From positions 186,001-250,000 of the forward strand of contig JAQGBZ010000029.1 in assembly GCA_034687125.1 (NCBI GenBank): a stretch of DNA of 64,000 bases. The letters run 5' to 3'. Numbering within the stretch: the first letter of the stretch is position 1; each line of letters opens with the position of its first letter. The notes below the pieces were generated by a model. The model made no database searches. It was not told the DNA's origin and was given only the letters and a program-made list of their open reading frames with translations. Below, in pieces: positions 9,974 to 22,500 of this stretch. The position numbers and the translations under genes are program-made. This DNA is from Neelides folsomi. Its lineage: Eukaryota > Arthropoda > Collembola > Neelipleona > Neelidae.

Positions 9974-12900
9974 CGTTATTTTACGCTCTTGGCTTATTCC
10001 TTTCAACGAGAATCTCAACTTGGTGGTTCGAGAGAGGATCAATCACCTCAAAGTCAGGCAATGAATACCTGAGAGAAAACACTTCAATCTTTAACACGAC
10101 AAACCTCAGGCACAAGTGCACGGTGTCAAACAACTTGTCAAGTTTTTATGACTTTTCAATAGAGTTCTCATCATTAAACCTAATTTTCTTGTCAGATTTG
10201 TCAATATTATGAATGTGCATAATATTGAAAATTATATAACAAAATTCAAATTCTGTAATTATTCTTAACCACTTTAGAATTCATTGATTGTTAAGTAATT
10301 GTGACAGGGTGAAGGAACAAAACACCGAGCACAAAACCACATGTATGTAGAACTTTAAATAATTCCTCAATCAGCAAACGAATCGATGCACATTACAGTC
10401 TAAAGATACACATGAAAAATGGTTCAAGTCGTCTGGAGTGAAACCAGGAACGAATTGATTCTCACCCAGCAAAGACATTTGCAAATTCACAGAAAGTTTG
10501 AAACACAAGAAGAGTTTTAACCTTCGCATACTTGGCGAAGTAAAATTGGACATGAAAAATATCCGTGTTTGTGGAACCCTCAATAATGGAGGAATGATGA
10601 TTACGGAGGTTTAGTTTCGCGTCTTAACCCTCGTCCGACCATTTGTCAAATGAGGCAGATCAACTGCGAGAGTTCCTGTGGCCTCTTTCCTTATAGAGGA
10701 AGCTTCATTTGCTCTTGTACGTTCGCCCTTCTTACTCAGAAGGTAGATGAACTTGTCTCGGGGCTCTCCACAACGGGACTCGCTCCTCCTTCAATCTGCT
10801 TACGAGGATCCCTATCCTGATGTTCACCCGTATCACTACCCTCAGCTGCTATCTTCAATTTGTTTGTGTACTCCAACTCTTAGTATTATTATTTGTAAAT
10901 CCTCTTCACTTGTCCCATTCTGACTCATTAACAGTTTCTTCGAGGCCCATTTCTCTTTTTCTTCAAATGACACACTAAAATCCGATGGTGTTTAAACTTC
11001 ACTCTGATTTTTGCGGATGTAAAGCTTGTGTTGCTGAAGAGCCTCTTAAGTCTAATTCATTAATAGCTTCCCTTGACCCTACGCTTTTAAATAAACTTAT
11101 ATATAATTATATCGCTATAATTTTATTTAAAGAATATAAACGATTGTGTTAACTGTCAGAAGTTTATTTTAGCCAAGATGGCTCAATTCGTAGACATTTG
11201 AATTAAAAAGTCCTTGTAATAGTAGAAGAACATGAGTGGATAAATCAGGACAGTGATTAGAGTGGGCCTTTTATGAACCCGACTTCTGTTTTCGGCCCCT
11301 CTCGCCAATTTGGGATGATGCCATCGATGAAGGATAAAAGGGCCGGCTCTGTTTCCATCAAATTCCTTATTCGATCCCGATCAGAGTCCCATTTCCTTCA
11401 CTTTAAGCTCAAAAATACACGTGGGTGAGTTATTCACAGCCTCATTCGTGGACTCCACATAGTACACTACATCTAATCATGTAATGATAGAATCGGTGCG
11501 ACAGAGACGCATCTCATGCCAAATTCTGAAGGGTGTCTTCAATAATCTATCTCCTTTACTTCACAACTCCCTCATCTGGTATACAAGATGTACTGGAGAG
11601 TGTACACGAAGAATATAATAATACGGAAAAGCCACTTCTCACTGTGTTGGCACTAAATGAATATCCATTTAGCTTCTGTCACCTCATTTAACCTTTTAGA
11701 TTTCTCAGGAAGGCAAATCCCTTTGACTTGAACTGCACGGAAGGGAATAATTTGTTGTACTTCAATTCCTCACTCAATCGGGTGAAATGATGCGGAGGCT
11801 TCTCGACCAACACGTGCAGAAGTGAGTGTGCGAAAGTGTTTGCTCGGTGGATTGCTCTTTCCACTAATGCATATAACGCATAGGTATATGAATTTAACCC
11901 ATAGGATTACTATATTATATATTTAGATTGAAATTAGCTAGAGATGTGGACACGGTGGGTTATATTGTTCAATAAAAGCTGAGTGAATGTGAGTAGGAAC
12001 TGAGAGATACAAATGAAGTTTCTGGTTCGAATAAAATGGTGTTTATACGGGTTCCAAATGTGACGGAAAGTGTTTTGATTTGAATCCTCTTCACGCTTTT
12101 GTTTGCTTTGTGGCTTTCTGCCTCCTTTCCGCCTAAACCCCCGCACTCGCACAGTTTGAGGAAGAAGATTAAAAGAGTCAAAAACTTATTACACGGAGAT
12201 CCATCGCTTTCCCTCACTCTTTAAACGATGGTAAATCCGGAGTGAGCTGAGGGAGCTTCGGCTCTTAAAACCTGAGTGAACCAAAACTTTTTAAAGACTC
12301 TCCACCTCTTCCTCCTTCATGCTGTTCAAGCTCGCCTTAGAGGTTCCACGAGGGCCCCGAGCCAAAAAGAGAGTATTATTTTTTCGGGTGCTACAAAAAA
12401 GGACCATCTGCTCTGTCTTCTTGAAGGAGCCATATTTACTACATTCGAGTCTCTCATCCCTTCCCTTCATTCTTGAGGGTCCCTCGCACGGCTCCCAACT
12501 AAATAATAATGAATGCGCAAGGAGCCACCTTCTCTTTCTTATATAGATGTCTGTGTGCTTTCCTTCATTTTCCTCGGGCAATTTCCCCCCTTATTTTATT
12601 CAAACAGGATGAAGGAGAGGAAGAAGAAAGAAATCGCCTTTGAAATCTTACACTTGTACTAGGACAAAAATAGGGATGGGACTACATTTATATGCAAGAC
12701 CCTTAAAGTTCAACAAGGCTCTCACCTTTTTCTTGGGTCTTTTAAGTATAACCTTACTTACGTGTGTTTGTGCTCAAATACAGTTGGTGTTTATAAAGAC
12801 CCTCTAGCACTGGATTTTTATTTGTACTAAACCTTAGTTTAACTCACCTATTCTCTAATCATCCCTTTCCCTTCTCAACCTTGTTCACAGCACACTTGTT

Positions 12901-15900
12901 CATAAATAGAATTTGTATACAAACAATTTCCATTTCACCCGGCTTAGGAACCTTAAATTACATTTACCTACGCGATAATCAACTACCTTATTTGGAGCAT
13001 TTAATAAACCTATATTAATTTAGTATCCTCAACTTTTAATAAACATTGGAAAATAAAGAAAATACCAATAATATATTAGTTCTAAAAATACGTGACCCTA
13101 ACACAGCGAATTAAAACTGTGGTTCAAAACTACGACGAAAACAATAAGTTAGACACATTGAGGGGAATTGCACACAACATAGATTATTAATTTTGTTAAT
13201 ATATTTTATTTTTTGTATAATTTTATTAATATATTCTTATATATTTGCATAATTTTGAATTATTTTATTAATTGTTCGATATGTTTGACATTAGAACTCA
13301 ATGGTTCTTTTCAGGGCCGAGTTAATATAATAAATATAATAACACTAACATTAAATATTTTCTTATTTTCAACCCATGGAACAATATACGAATATTGGCA
13401 AAAAATCAAAAGTGGGGGAAATTTTCATAGTGGAGAAATTTGAAAATTTGGGGAAATTTTCTTTTGGGGAAATTTTCCCACATAGGGAAATTTTAGTAGT
13501 GGAGAAATCTTCGGTGGGGAAATTTTCGTAGTGGGGAAAAATGTAAAATGGGGAATTATTCAGGGAACCAATGCTTATAAGTCTGTAGTTATAAAATATT
13601 TATATCTGTACATTAATGCATAAATGTACTTGTATTGTATACTTATTAATTATTCTCCTTTGAGTTGACTTGTCTCGTATTTGAACATCTACCATAACAA
13701 TGAATGTGTTGATCAATGGAGTGGATGGGAGTTCTCAAGCTGACTGAGAGTGCCGTCTGTAGGTCACACAACAATGGATTGGAATAAGTTTCATCTGCTC
13801 CTTCAATCCACAAAGTTAGGGCTCAAACAAATGAAGAACACCTGGAGGACGGAAGTCTGGGCCCATTAATTTAAGACTTCACAGTCTGAGACGCTTAATG
13901 CACTTATCATGAGTTTGGGTTTTCAACCCTGGATTCAAAGTGGAGAAGTAATGTGGATTGAACTTTTCATTTTAGGAGAATGATACTCATTTTCTACAAT
14001 TTCGTCATTTCATTTCCTCAATGTTTTATCCATACTTAAAGGCATACTTCCTTCTACGAATCTAAAATGTTCAAGCTCCTGAACTTGAAAAAAAACTCGC
14101 AATTCGCTCTGCTTTTCACTGCACCCGTGCCAAGTCAGTTTAGGAAATGCAATTCAAATTGCATTTCAACCCTTATCAAAAACTTTACACCTTTTATTTA
14201 CAATGCTTAAAAGATTTTTGATATATTTATGGATTGCCTCGCCCACCTCTTATAACTAGTATAAATATAAATTGGTATCTTGAACTTTGAATGCTCTCCT
14301 GGTTCTTATTGAGACTTCAATATCGTCTCGTAATGATTTACACGACGGCAACAGAAATAAAACCGGGAATGCAAATGTGTACTCTTTTATAACAGGATTT
14401 TGGGCCAAGTGAGAAGAATGCGAAGGAAGGAAATGAGAGTTATTTAATAAGAATTGAAGCAATTTTTCTTCAGTTTCCCCATCCTCCCATCTGCTCTGAT
14501 AGATAAATCTGAATTTTGATAAGGCTTCAAAGTTAGAAGCACCAGGCGCCCTTTATCCATTATATATTCCTTTTCCTCTCAACTTAACATCTCATAAATA
14601 CGTAAACCCTTTTAGAACCAACTGATGTATACAAAATTATCCGCATACCTTTAGCAAAACCAACCCACGAAAGTTACTAAAACTGTGGATGCTTTTATCA
14701 TTGCACAAATGCAGGGAAGCGAAATAAAGATGCAGTGATTCAATGCAACTCTGAACAAGTAGAAGCATATCAGTATTCGATACATTAGCTATATTAGTAT
14801 CGTTTTCTACGAGATTGCAGATTTTTTCGTCCTTTACAATTGATGGTATTTATTTTCATATGATATTTTTAGTGTAGGTAAAATATAAAATAAATTAAAT
14901 ATTTGCACCTACATATTTGTATGATATTTAATATGCTTATTAAACCATTGTGACTCATTTGACATGAGCCGAACCACCGACATGCGATGTCATGTCCATA
15001 TAAAGCCAATTGGATAAAACAAATTGGACGAGGTCAAAAATCAGGTTTTAGGTAGTGTGAAGTAAAGGTGGATCAAAGGAGAATCATGATTGCTTACTCA
15101 ACTCCCGATTCATTCTATTGGAAATAGTGGGGAGATGAAAAACGTTCCTTGTTCATGACGATTCTCAATGAATGAAAGTGGACGTGGACAATTGGCAAGA
15201 AATTGAGAAAATGTTGAAAATAAACTCAAATGGTGAATGAAGAAGGTGGTGATGAAACTTGAAGAAATGCATTATGAAAGGAGGGGGAGAAGCAATAGGT
15301 AAAGGGAAAATACATGGTAGTCGAGGAATCTCCTTCTCTGCTTTCTTCAAAATTGGTTTGACTCTTCCTGTATTCCGTGAGAGAGAAATGAGATGGAATG
15401 GAAGTGAGATGAAAAGAAGGATAAACTCACGCTCTTGATCTTCACCAACTCAAGTGTTGAACTCAAAGTTATAGCAGGGGAAAGCCCATCATATCTTCCT
15501 CACTATCACTTCCCCTTTTCTTCCTGGGTCGTTTAGCCACTTTTGCGGAACCAATTCTATTTCTCCCGATTCCTTCTCAATATTTCTTCAAACCTCCACG
15601 AAGAAGAAAAATTGAACAAAAAAATATTCCGACTCTATAACGATCCCCAACGATTGGAATTGAGCTGATTGTGCGTAAGCCACTTGGAAATGAACTCGAT
15701 CGGGCATGGGCTCATCTGCAGTAAGATACTATTATGTTAAGGGAAGTCCTTGTTATATCATCTCCTTTCGCGGTATATATTTACTATCCGAAAGGAACCC
15801 TCGTGGATGGCCAAAGTATGGTAGTTGTAAAAGTATAAAATATAATGGAGGGGGAATGAAAATCGATAAAAATTGCCATCAAGGATCACTCTACGAGGGC

Positions 15901-17828
15901 AGAAAAGAAGGGAGAAGCGCCGAGTCGGAGGAGGGACGAATTTGGAGACTCAAACACAACTCTTAATAACTTCAAGGTCTCAGATATTCAAAAGTATCAA
16001 CCTTCCATTTTCCAACCCACAAATAATCCATTGAGAAGGAAAGTCGAATGAGCCAAACAACTACAGAAGAGACAGCAGAATTGATACTTTCGCTGCAAAG
16101 TTATAATTTTACAATCCTACTATGAAATTGTTTCATCAACCTTCATTTTCCATTAGATTTTAATTAATTACTGAATTAGGTACATTATTCATATGATGCA
16201 CGATCATCGGTTTCTCTGATAGTTAATTCATATTCAAGGAAAATATTTCATACAAATCTATGTATCTTATATACATACGTCATGTCGTGTTCTATTATAT
16301 CGACAATTTGTTAATAATCCAATAAACCCGGAGGGGTTGTTCTACAACACAGAAGTCATCCACATATTTCAAAGGAACCAACCGAACCGAGTAATCAAAA
16401 AGTTATGTCGATTTGATATCAGTTTGGTCGACTGCACCTTCCAGTTTTTTGTTTCATGTTTCTTCTTCGGAAAATACGTACAAAAGTTTGAATTTACGCA
16501 CTTAATGTTAGTATTTACTTTTCCAAGACATGAGTGAGAGAAACTGTAACTAAATAAAGTATCAGAGTTTGTAAAGGTTCGATACATGATATGGTATTTC
16601 ACTCGAGGTGAAATATTTTTGGAAACGGCAAAGGGTTTCATTTGCCCCTTTACGGCATTTTTGTGTCTTCATAATCATCGTAAAAGTCACTATTAATTTC
16701 TCTTATCTCGATAACCATTGACATTTAATGCCTCTTTTCTCTTCATTTGTCAGCCGTGCCAGTAAAGTTTCGCTGGTCTTCCTTGGACTAAACCAACATT
16801 TCAATTCCCTTCTGATTAAATAAACCACAACCGCTCATCGCTGCCATCAATAGGGTAGAATAACAGACTAGGCATATTATCTTTTAATTAACTTATTTGT
16901 TTACATTCAAAAATTATTAATAAATATGGTACTGAACTTCATGAATTTTATTTTTGATAAAATCCATATTAAGTAATCTGGGTCCTTTGGATATTTGGGG
17001 TTGGTTATTTATCTATCATTTAAGAAACCATTTTATTATATTTAATTCGCCTAATACTATAAGATCCTTCATAAGGAACTCGTATATAAAATATTTATAA
17101 CCCATCCATAAAAGTCTTGGCGCAGAACTCACGAAATCAATTTTTAATTCATGCTCTTTTACAACTTGGCAAAATGGTATTATCTACTCGTATAGCTTTA
17201 TATTGCTTGTTCGCATCGTATATACAAATATAAATAGGTAGTACATACATATTATGTAATTATAATGAGATTCCGTTTTCCAAATGCTTTAAACGTGCAC
17301 GATGGAAGTAATATGGTAGGGATGGAATATGTCTTTTGCCTTCTCTTTCTGATTCATATCTTCATATATCCAAACATGCCTTTAATGGGCTCTAATATAA
17401 TGCAAACAATGCTCAATTATGCAAATAAATGTAAGCACTTTGTGTAGACTAATCGCGTAAACTCCTGTTTATAAATGTTTAATATTGTAATAAGATGATC
17501 GATGTATTTAACTTTTACCAATTTATCATTTCATGGACATTTTTTTAAAATTTGACATAAAATTTATCATCTCCTAATTTCCAACATTAATGGATCCTTA
17601 AAATACGACATTGATACTGATTAATCGGCAAATGGGCAAATGAGCCTTGTTCAACCTGACATGAGACACTTTTTTCTATGAGCATTCTCATCTCAAGATC
17701 CTTTGACATAAATTAATGGGAATTGCTCATTTAACTCATTTTCCTATAATTCAGTCTTCTTTGCATCCAATTTGAGAAAGGAGTGATTAGAAGATTAGAA
17801 GAGTGAAAGGACGAGTGAACATCTTTAC
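9974..17828 (-). other. Region between the two kazrin first exons
   Basis: If the distal start is used, this is intron sequence; it also holds the putative proximal promoter and 5' leader. No convincing exon was found. GC-richer patches occur around 10560-10860, 11270-11450 and 12230-12600. The last has open frames on both strands that are compositional and unrecognised. A minisatellite sits at 13412-13554. The remainder is AT-rich with occasional G-rich purine runs (about 15060-15330). Confidence 0.55.
13412..13554. repeat. GGGGAAATTTTC minisatellite-like cluster
   Basis: About eight imperfect copies of a unit near 16-22 bases, built on GTGGGGAAATTTTC with a spacer such as CATAGTG or GTAGTG, follow one another. 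Individual copies vary (GGAGAAATTTG, GGGGAAATTTTCCC, GGGGAAAAATG), so this is a degenerate tandem array. The core GGGGAAATTTTC resembles NF-kappaB/Rel (Dorsal-type) sites, but the array alone does not show function. Confidence 0.7.
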
Positions 17829-17997
17829 CTTCTACTAGATTTCGATAGTAATTCTTGTTCCCACTTCCATTCATCTGACTTTTGGACTTCTGAGGCACTT
17901 TGCTCTCAAGCTCATTCAAACTCTGATTTCCATTCACCATCGCATCCAAGCTCCACGGTTCGGTTCTAACAGTATTTCCATTTGAAAGAACCTCCAT
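17829..17997 (-). CDS. KAZN: Kazrin alternative first coding exon (isoform N-terminus 2)
   Basis: The exon starts at ATG 17997, with an in-frame TGA directly upstream, and encodes 56 residues beginning MEVLSNGNTV and ending YYRNLVE. It closes with a good donor (GAAG|gtaaag) in phase 1. That is the phase needed to enter the kazrin exon at 6179-6345, giving ...LVE-A-IQSLDSLND. The peptide is polar, Asn/Ser/Gly rich, with no signal peptide or membrane segment. Kazrin genes in vertebrates are known to use alternative N-termini, so a distal promoter is a natural reading. It could instead be spliced to some unseen exon. The phase match is seen directly; isoform use is inferred. Confidence 0.7.
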
Positions 17998-18199
17998 TCA
18001 AAAGGTTGAATCACAATGTCCTTATATAAAATAGTTATGTCCTTCTCGTTAAGCTAAGGAACATAAGAATGATGAGAGAACGGTATAAAGCTCATAAGAG
18101 GAACATGAGTAGAAAATCGTGTAAATGTTTAGCTCTGTGCCCCGGGGTCAATATTTTTTGATCAATGAGGGTAACAGGCGTGGTTTGAGGGGTGGGAAT

Positions 18200-18850
18200 A
18201 ATAAATTAGTAAATTGAGAAACAATTATTCCGTGTCTAATGGGACCACAAGGAGGCGGGGGAGGGCGAGCCTTTCCAAGCCCATCGAGGTGGAGGTTCCT
18301 TCGTGCCATAACGGAATCCAATTATTCTCCGATGACTCATCCGCACGACGACGAAGACCGGGAGGGAAATGTGGAGGGGTAGGAGTGGGAAATGAGCTGG
18401 ACTCCTCCACTACCTACTCTTCCGTATAAATAAACCGTGGATTTCCGAGCGGGGTATGGGGCCTAATTCCTAATGCCACAATGGAGTTCATGGGCCTTCT
18501 CCTCGTCGTGAGGTGGAAGTTGAAGGAGTTGGGGAGAGTGTGGATCCGGGTTTTCTCCCAAAGAAGAGAGAATATCGGGGAGCTCGTGAGAAGGAGCCCA
18601 ATGGATATAACTATCAAAGAGACACATACATGGAGACCGTAGAAGGATGGGAATCTCTCCCCTCCCCACTGGGATTCGGGAAGGGAGCGTTGGCGAGAAC
18701 GGAGGAATACTTAAGATTTTCCTACGCCACCACACTCTCCGAAGAGCAATTCAACCCTCATGTGTCTTCGTCACTCTCAAAGTCTTCTACAACTTTTTCT
18801 GGCATGGGAGTCCAAGGGCAAGTGGCATTAGGGAAATAACTCTGCAATCT
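18200..18850. promoter_or_regulatory. GC-rich island just upstream of distal kazrin start
   Basis: A block of about 650 bases is clearly less AT-rich than its surroundings and lies 0.2-0.85 kb upstream of the distal kazrin ATG (17997). It contains a TATA-like TATAAATA at about 18424 on the plus strand. Open frames on both strands here resemble no family. The position fits a promoter or untranslated leader of kazrin, or an unlinked plus-strand transcript. Inference only. Confidence 0.3.
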
Positions 18851-19523
18851 GCCCGCTTCTTCCCAGATATCTTTCACTTTAAAATGTCAAAAAATGGAAA
18901 CACGGAGAATTGAAATTCAAAGACTTGATCTATTTCTTTCACTTTCAAAACTTTAAACAACTTAATTTAAACAGTTGAAAAATTCACAAGTATTGGTTAT
19001 TTATGGTAAGTTAATCTTTTGTTTAAAGAATTAGTCGAATATGAATTGAACACTGTACTGATATTCGAGAATTTCCGTGAGCACCATCGTTGAGCTTCTG
19101 GTGAGAACTGAAGGGCTTCCTTTTCCTCATTGTATAGGAAGGCCCTTCATATGAACCTGGAGGGGTCGGATTTAACATGGGCTCGTTGAGCATTGAGTGA
19201 AGTGAGGTTGGTAAAGAAGGTCTAGTCAAGCACAGGCTGACGTGCAAAATGAAAAAAGTCCCTTGGATATAATGGGGCTTTCACAATAGGTATATGCATA
19301 CCTAAATATTAAACTATATCTGGGTATAAATCATATATACTATACTTACATTTAGTAAACAATGTGCTACGCACCTTCATTCTCATTTCATAAGTGTAAT
19401 ATTATAAGTACATATAACGATCCCTTTGCTTTGGGTTACAAAATACATATTAGGTATTAATGAAACCCATCTGTGGATTTTAAGGTAGCACCTTAACGGT
19501 ACTTATGAAGTACACCACGTGCT

Positions 19524-19554
19524 AATAATAAAAGGTAAGACACCTTTTATTATT
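19524..19554. repeat. Perfect 13-bp hairpin
   Basis: The arm AATAATAAAAGGT (19524-19536) is followed by the loop AAGAC and the exact reverse complement ACCTTTTATTATT (19542-19554). It could be a decayed element end or a transcript structure; no gene is attached to it. Confidence 0.7.
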
Positions 19555-22500
19555 TATGTGTACATTTCGTATTTCAAAGTAATTTAGTTTAGCATAAAAA
19601 TTAAAAATAATCGTTGTTTCCTAATGCATTTTAACCATCTGTGTTTAAAATTGATAATAACAAAGAGAATTTTTAAAAAAAATATAAATGACGAAAAGGA
19701 ATAAAACGATAAGAGGAAAAGTAAAGATGTTTTATGTGAAATGTGATGAATTTCTTTTCATTTCAATATTTGCTCAAGTGCCTTATGCGACTCATATTGA
19801 ATCTTTCCATGAATCTGTGAATGTGACTTGTGGGGGAGGATAATGCTTTGACTTTTGTTTCGATGGTCTGTCGGGATGTGAAGAGTCACATAAGACTTGG
19901 CCCTACAATTTGGTTATATCCACAAGGGGAGAAGTTCAAATCTTGCCATATCCATTTGAAACGTTAAGTACCATATTCGGTTTCTAGTCACGCTGCTCCT
20001 TCGTCACTCGTCACCTCAGATTCCCTCACTCCCCTCAAACCCCGTGGAGGACGAGGACTGATATGGAATCAAAGGAACAATGCCTTTGATAGGAAGGCGG
20101 ATTGACAACCTCGTGAATGAGACGAGAACGCGACGTCCAAATAAAGCCTTATTGCTTCTGGTTTTATGAGGCTTCCTACTCCTTTCACCTAAATGAGATG
20201 AGAGGAAATTGACATGGAAGTTGAAGAATATTGAAAAATTCTTTCATCGGTCCCTTTTTAGCAAAATCCAATTGATGCTTAACTCAATCATCAATTTCAA
20301 TTCTATAAATTCATTTTTATTCCAAAGACTCTTGACGTAAATATTTTCATCAATGAATTGTCGTGTTAAAATACTTATCTCGTGCTATATGTAAACTCAA
20401 GACTTTTTAATTTAATATGATTATTCAACCATATAACTGTAAAGTTATATGTAATTCAGATATTATATTTAATATTAAAACTTTTATCTGCTAATTTATT
20501 TTATTGGCTATTAAGATAAGAATTTAATATGATTTCAAATAGTTTCAAGTCATAACATAACAATTAGAATACCTATTTGCAAGAGTCAATTGACAATCAA
20601 TGCCAGTTAAAACAATTGAAAATTATCATAGCATTATACCTGCAGATCATACCATATTATTCATTCAATTAATTAAATCCGATTTGATTTAGTAAATGGA
20701 TTGAGAAATTAATATTTATCTCACTTAACGTTCAAGTCCCCTCTTTCAAACGAGAAGGAAATTACTTTTCTTGGCAAACTCTTACGTTAAATTACTCTCT
20801 CGATTGAGATAGAAGGACATGAATGGAGACAGCAAGACCCAAAAGCCCCTTCCCATTTACGAAATTGAGTTTAACTTACTTCTCCTTTCTCACACTCTCG
20901 ATGAATCTCCTCCTTTGGAAATGGTGAATCTTCCACTCGCCTGTAAGAATAGATAAAAAGACGGACAATCAATTAAAGCGTCAATATAAATGTAAATGTA
21001 AGGATGAGAATGAAGTGGATCCTCGATTAAACTACTAGAAAAAATTCAATGTTCTATTAAGATAAAGACTTCATTTTTTTGGTTCAATGTAAAAAAAACT
21101 CGTATATCTAATACCTATTGATTTTATGGGTTTACCTATATTTCTTTTATACTTTTCATAATCATACTAAATTGAAAATGATACAAGTAATACTGTACAA
21201 ATATACGTAACGACATAGTTGGAAGATTTTAACAATATAATAGTAATAGGGATGAAAAATAGCTACTTACAATCTTCCTACGCTACGCCAAGAAACTGCA
21301 TGGGTGTATTGGTATAACGTCAATTTAATAGAATGACTCTACTACTATGTATTATGATCTCTATAATAGATTTTATGTTCAGATATTTGAAAGATGTACT
21401 GGCGGAGGTTAAAGGTTTTATGTTCAACAATTGTTTGCATTCTGGTTGACTAAAGGATCTCTAAAGACGTGTGTGATGAAATTTAATCCTTCCCTGCTAT
21501 GCAAAACGAGTCATAAAGAAGCAGTAAAAATTTTGAAAGAATTTCATTATAGGAATAAATGAGGCTCATTAAACTTATTTACACTCGTTTGAATGCTACG
21601 TTAGTTGGAGTGAAGTAGTTGGGTGGAAAGAATGATAAATAAAATTTTCTGCATATTTAGATTTTTTAATTAAAATTGCCTTGAAGGTATGATAAAGTAA
21701 TATAAGTTTGTATATAATATGAAAGTAGATGTGTTTTTCCATTCTCGTCTATTATACTGTGAAATTGATTTTGCATTCTCAAAATTGCTTTTAACCACGA
21801 ATCCCATTTAGTCGTTTATGTAAAATTAATAACAAGAAATGAGAATATGGGATGGTCGAGATTATGAATATTAAATTTTCAATTTACTCATTTATATCTC
21901 AAGTTATTCAATTGAAATTACCAATCAGAGTTTTTGGGCTTGGTTGCAGTTATTTGCTAAATCCCATCATCAGAAAATTTGAAAAACGCCAAGAACAAAA
22001 TAGGGAACTCACTGTCACACTCAAAAAATAAATTGAATAACAGTATTTGTTAATGGTTTTAACAATCTTGTTGAAATTGACTGTTGAACAAACTTTGGTT
22101 AGAAATCTTGGAATGTCCTTTGAAATGTTTTTCCTTTCTCATCCTCGTCCTTCTCTCCAGAGGCTCAGTTGGGGTCCTTATGATAATATTACTCAGCTGG
22201 ACCCCCAAAAGTTCGACCTTTGGTTTTTGATCTCATTGATTAGAACTAAAAGTGAAATAGGATTGAGCGTTCAATGTGACTGCAATCTCGTGGCACTTGA
22301 GAACAAGACACTTCCAATCCACTTCTTATAATGTGTGTGAGAAAATGAGAATCCTGCAGGAAGAGACTCCCCTCCCTCACCTTTGTAAACACAGAAGAGA
22401 ACTGGCTGAGTCGGTCGAGTGACTGCAGGATTTAATGAAATAAATGACCTCTAGGCCCCTATGTTTATTAAGTCAAGAGGAGGAGATTCATCTTTATTGC

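Larger units (their letters stand above)
1..17997 (-). other. KAZN: Kazrin gene (5' part, runs off left edge)
   Basis: Nine coding exons on the minus strand join with matching phases (1,0,1,1,0,0,1,2) into about 690 residues, and an extra ATG exon lies at 17829-17997. Identification rests on strong resemblance to vertebrate kazrin in several separate blocks: KFRKMVEENK, KRLKAEKFELLNQM, ELRDFIRNYEQ, SISRVFAR and WRAGMVQAWIEV, in the same order as in the family. Kazrin is a cytoplasmic scaffold linked to cell junctions (periplakin, ARVCF/p120-type catenins) and to endosome traffic; the coiled coil mediates oligomerisation and binding, and three SAM domains form the C-terminal half. Here only the beginning of SAM1 is inside the window. 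The gene is head to head with perlecan. No polyadenylation site is in view. Confidence 0.92.

Noticed and set aside
12291-12581. Open frames on both strands in a GC-richer patch
   Set aside because: Both strands are open because of composition; there is no domain, no splice-phase partner and no homology that I recognise.
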